Below are positions 16,026-17,027 of a DNA stretch of 17,027 nt, piece by piece. Made by a program: the position numbers and the translations under genes. Source of the DNA: Butyrivibrio sp. (lineage in GTDB: Bacteria > Bacillota_A > Clostridia > Lachnospirales > Lachnospiraceae); NCBI RefSeq assembly GCF_024699075.1, contig NZ_JAILQF010000452.1, positions 1-17,027 on the forward strand. The letters run 5' to 3'. Position 1 is the first letter of the stretch. Each line of letters starts with the position of its first letter. The notes beneath the pieces were generated by a model, which made no database searches, was not told the DNA's origin, and saw only the letters and a program-made list of their open reading frames with translations.

Positions 16026-16673
16026 TCAACCTTTCTTTCCATGAAATCTTTCATAACGGTTTATATTATATGAAAGCTTCATAAGGCTGTCTGAAAGATG
16101 AACATTCTCAACCTGAACATTCTCCGGAACATCCAGATCTACATGTGCGAAATTCCAGATTGCTTTGATTCCTGCTTTTATAAGTCTCTCAGCCATAGGA
16201 ACAGCCTGATCCTTAGGAATTGTCAGAACAGCAATATCAATATTGTTCTTCTTTATAAATTCCTCGATCTCATCTATAGGACGGATCTCCACATCTCCAA
16301 TCTTCTTGCCCTGAAGAGATGGATCACAATCAAATGCACCCTTAAATACAAAACCTCTTGTGGAAAAATTAGTATATCCTGCAAGAGCCGTACCAAGGTT
16401 ACCTGTACCTATAATGATGAGCTGATGCTTCTTATCAATACCAAGTATCTTACTGATCTCTTCGTAAAGATACTCGACATTGTAACCGTATCCCTGCTGT
16501 CCAAATCCACCGAAATTGTTGAAATCCTGCCTTATCTGTGAAGCTGTTACCTTCATGATATCAGAAAGTTCCTGAGATGAAATTCTCTCAACTCCACTAG
16601 CCTTAAGCTCACCAAGATATCTGAAATAACGGGGCAGGCGGCTGACTACTGCCTGGGATATTTCCTTATCCAT
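16026..16673 (-). CDS. rex: Redox-sensing transcriptional repressor Rex
   Basis: Rex is a homodimeric repressor that leaves DNA when NADH is high, releasing fermentation and electron-transfer genes. The N-terminal winged helix (about 1-75) has SRLPRYFRYLGEL and the recognition helix region TASQIRQDFNNFGGFGQQGYGYN. The Rossmann domain has the NAD(H) motif IGTGNLGTAL (88-97), the acidic pair in FDCDPSLQGKKIG (114-126), and the conserved AIWNFAHVDLDVPENV (171-186). The 215-residue length is normal. AGGAGG stands seven bases before the ATG, and a strong promoter is at 16721-16749. A hairpin follows the gene. The neighbouring gene, divergent on the plus strand, is an ABC-F ATPase. A site resembling the clostridial Rex operator overlaps the promoter, which would suit autoregulation. 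Confidence 0.98.
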   Translation of the reverse strand: MDKEISQAVVSRLPRYFRYLGELKASGVERISSQELSDIMKVTASQIRQDFNNFGGFGQQGYGYNVEYLYEEISKILGIDKKHQLIIIGTGNLGTALAGYTNFSTRGFVFKGAFDCDPSLQGKKIGDVEIRPIDEIEEFIKKNNIDIAVLTIPKDQAVPMAERLIKAGIKAIWNFAHVDLDVPENVQVENVHLSDSLMKLSYNINRYERFHGKKG

Positions 16674-16680
16674 GCGCCTT

Positions 16681-16686
16681 CCTCCT
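16681..16686 (-). promoter_or_regulatory. Perfect ribosome binding site of rex
   Basis: AGGAGG on the minus strand, seven bases before the ATG at 16673, is the best Shine-Dalgarno match in the window and fixes the rex start. Confidence 0.85.
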
Positions 16687-16720
16687 GATCTGTTATTATT
16701 GTTAATTTTGTATCACTCTA

Positions 16721-16749
16721 ATTGTAGCGTTTCGTTAAACTTTAGTCAA
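16721..16749 (-). promoter_or_regulatory. Promoter of rex
   Basis: On the minus strand TTGACT (16744-16749) and TACAAT (16721-16726) are separated by 17 bases. Transcription would start near 16714, about 40 bases before the start codon. Its -35 box touches that of the divergent ABC-F promoter. Confidence 0.65.
16732..16749. promoter_or_regulatory. Candidate Rex operator within the rex promoter
   Basis: TCGTTAA-ACTT-TAGTCAA matches the clostridial Rex consensus TTGTTAA-N4-TTAACAA at 10 of 14 defined positions, six of seven in the left half and four of seven in the right. It covers the rex -35 box and part of the spacer. A lone left half-site TTGTTAA also lies in the leader at 16699-16705. AT-rich sequence makes chance matches likely. 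Confidence 0.3.
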
Positions 16750-16778
16750 TTGAAAATATGTTTGAAGAAGTGTAATAT
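16750..16778 (+). promoter_or_regulatory. Possible promoter of the ABC-F gene
   Basis: TTGAAA (16750-16755) and TAATAT (16773-16778) are separated by 17 bases on the plus strand. The start would be near 16785, leaving a leader of about 94 bases that contains the hairpin at 16807-16851. The -10 box matches the consensus at four of six positions. Confidence 0.45.
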
Positions 16779-16806
16779 ATTGCTGTTACCATCACATAGT
16801 CTTTTA

Positions 16807-16851
16807 GCGCTACGCCGCTTACTGAGTGACCAAAAGCCCAGTAGCTAGCGC
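16807..16851 (+). repeat. Bulged hairpin in the ABC-F leader, copy 3 of the intergenic family
   Basis: On the plus strand GCGCTA (16807-16812) pairs with TAGCGC (16846-16851). CGCC (16813-16816) is unpaired on the 5' side only, then GC plus TACTG (16817-16824, one bulged T) pairs with CAGTAGC (16839-16845) around a 14-base loop. This gives 13 pairs with the 3' arm fully contiguous. It ends 27 bases before the ABC-F start codon. CATTTAAATAATAAC follows, so it is not a standard terminator. Confidence 0.5.
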
Positions 16852-16878
16852 ATTTAAATAATAACTGAGAGGTATAAT

Positions 16879-17027
16879 ATGTTACTATCATGTCACAATA
16901 TATGTAAGTCCTTCGACGGCAAGGACATACTTAAAGGAATATCTTTTCATATAGAAGCAGGTGAGAAGGCAGCAATCGTCGGCATCAACGGAGCCGGCAA
17001 GACTACCCTTTTAAAGATGATCATAGG
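16879..17027 (+). CDS. ABC-F family ATPase (N-terminal 49 residues, runs off the right edge)
   Basis: The visible start, MLLSCHNICKSFDGKDILKGISF, followed by the Walker A motif GINGAGKTT (residues 35-43), matches the first ATP-binding domain of the ABC-F family. These soluble twin-ATPase proteins act on the ribosome, either as general translation factors or by displacing antibiotics. There is no membrane segment and the frame starts directly with the nucleotide-binding domain, as in ABC-F proteins. The linker and second ATPase domain that would tell the subgroups apart are outside the window, so resistance function cannot be claimed. GAGAGG lies six bases before the ATG. A leader hairpin precedes it, and the gene is divergent from rex. 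An ABC transporter ATPase with another partner is possible but less likely. Confidence 0.85.
   Translation, partial: MLLSCHNICKSFDGKDILKGISFHIEAGEKAAIVGINGAGKTTLLKMII

Noticed and set aside
16826..16861. An 11-codon GTG leader peptide frame in the ABC-F leader
   Set aside because: No ribosome binding site precedes the GTG, and the frame simply crosses the hairpin arms. There is no terminator structure to regulate.

Overview
The window is a stretch of an AT-rich Firmicutes chromosome. The gene set points to Lachnospiraceae, with Butyrivibrio or Pseudobutyrivibrio as my best guess: Clostridia-type dimeric glycyl-tRNA synthetase, Rex, Era/RecO, an M16C peptidase of the presequence-protease type, and an ABC-F ATPase with family-typical N-terminus. 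The assignment to genus is inference. Gene density is high and no gap without a gene exceeds about 255 bases. Every gene except the last is on the minus strand. I see no tRNA, rRNA, CRISPR array, insertion sequence or phage gene.

Read in the direction of transcription (right to left), the minus-strand genes form four groups. (1) rex, the NADH/NAD+-sensing repressor, has its own strong promoter and a bulged hairpin behind it. (2) A coiled-coil protein of unknown function, the bifunctional NAD(P)H-hydrate repair enzyme, alanine racemase and a membrane-anchored J-domain protein are packed with gaps of 6 to 25 bases. (3) A strong promoter at about 10801-10829 starts a CNNM/CorC-type membrane protein, then YebC, a polytopic membrane protein with a repetitive acidic tail, an M16C peptidase, era and recO, the last two overlapping. 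A hairpin with a T tract between the CNNM gene and yebC may cut this group in two. (4) A promoter at 1570-1598 starts a small lipoprotein followed by glyS, which runs off the left edge. At the right edge an ABC-F ATPase begins on the plus strand, divergent from rex.

The functions are mostly housekeeping: translation (glyS, yebC, era, ABC-F), DNA repair (recO), cofactor repair (nnr), cell-wall D-alanine supply (alr) and redox sensing (rex). The unexplained material is in the spacers and protein tails. The main items are: three GC-rich intergenic hairpins with the same 5'-side bulge (TAYGC core); four tandem 21-bp copies of the last seven codons, stop included, of the J-domain gene; back-to-back rex and ABC-F promoters with touching -35 boxes and a possible Rex operator; dyads flanking the CNNM and lipoprotein promoters; and a 12-residue repeat array in the membrane protein tail. 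I did not find a clear new multi-gene system. The hairpin family is the best candidate for something undescribed.
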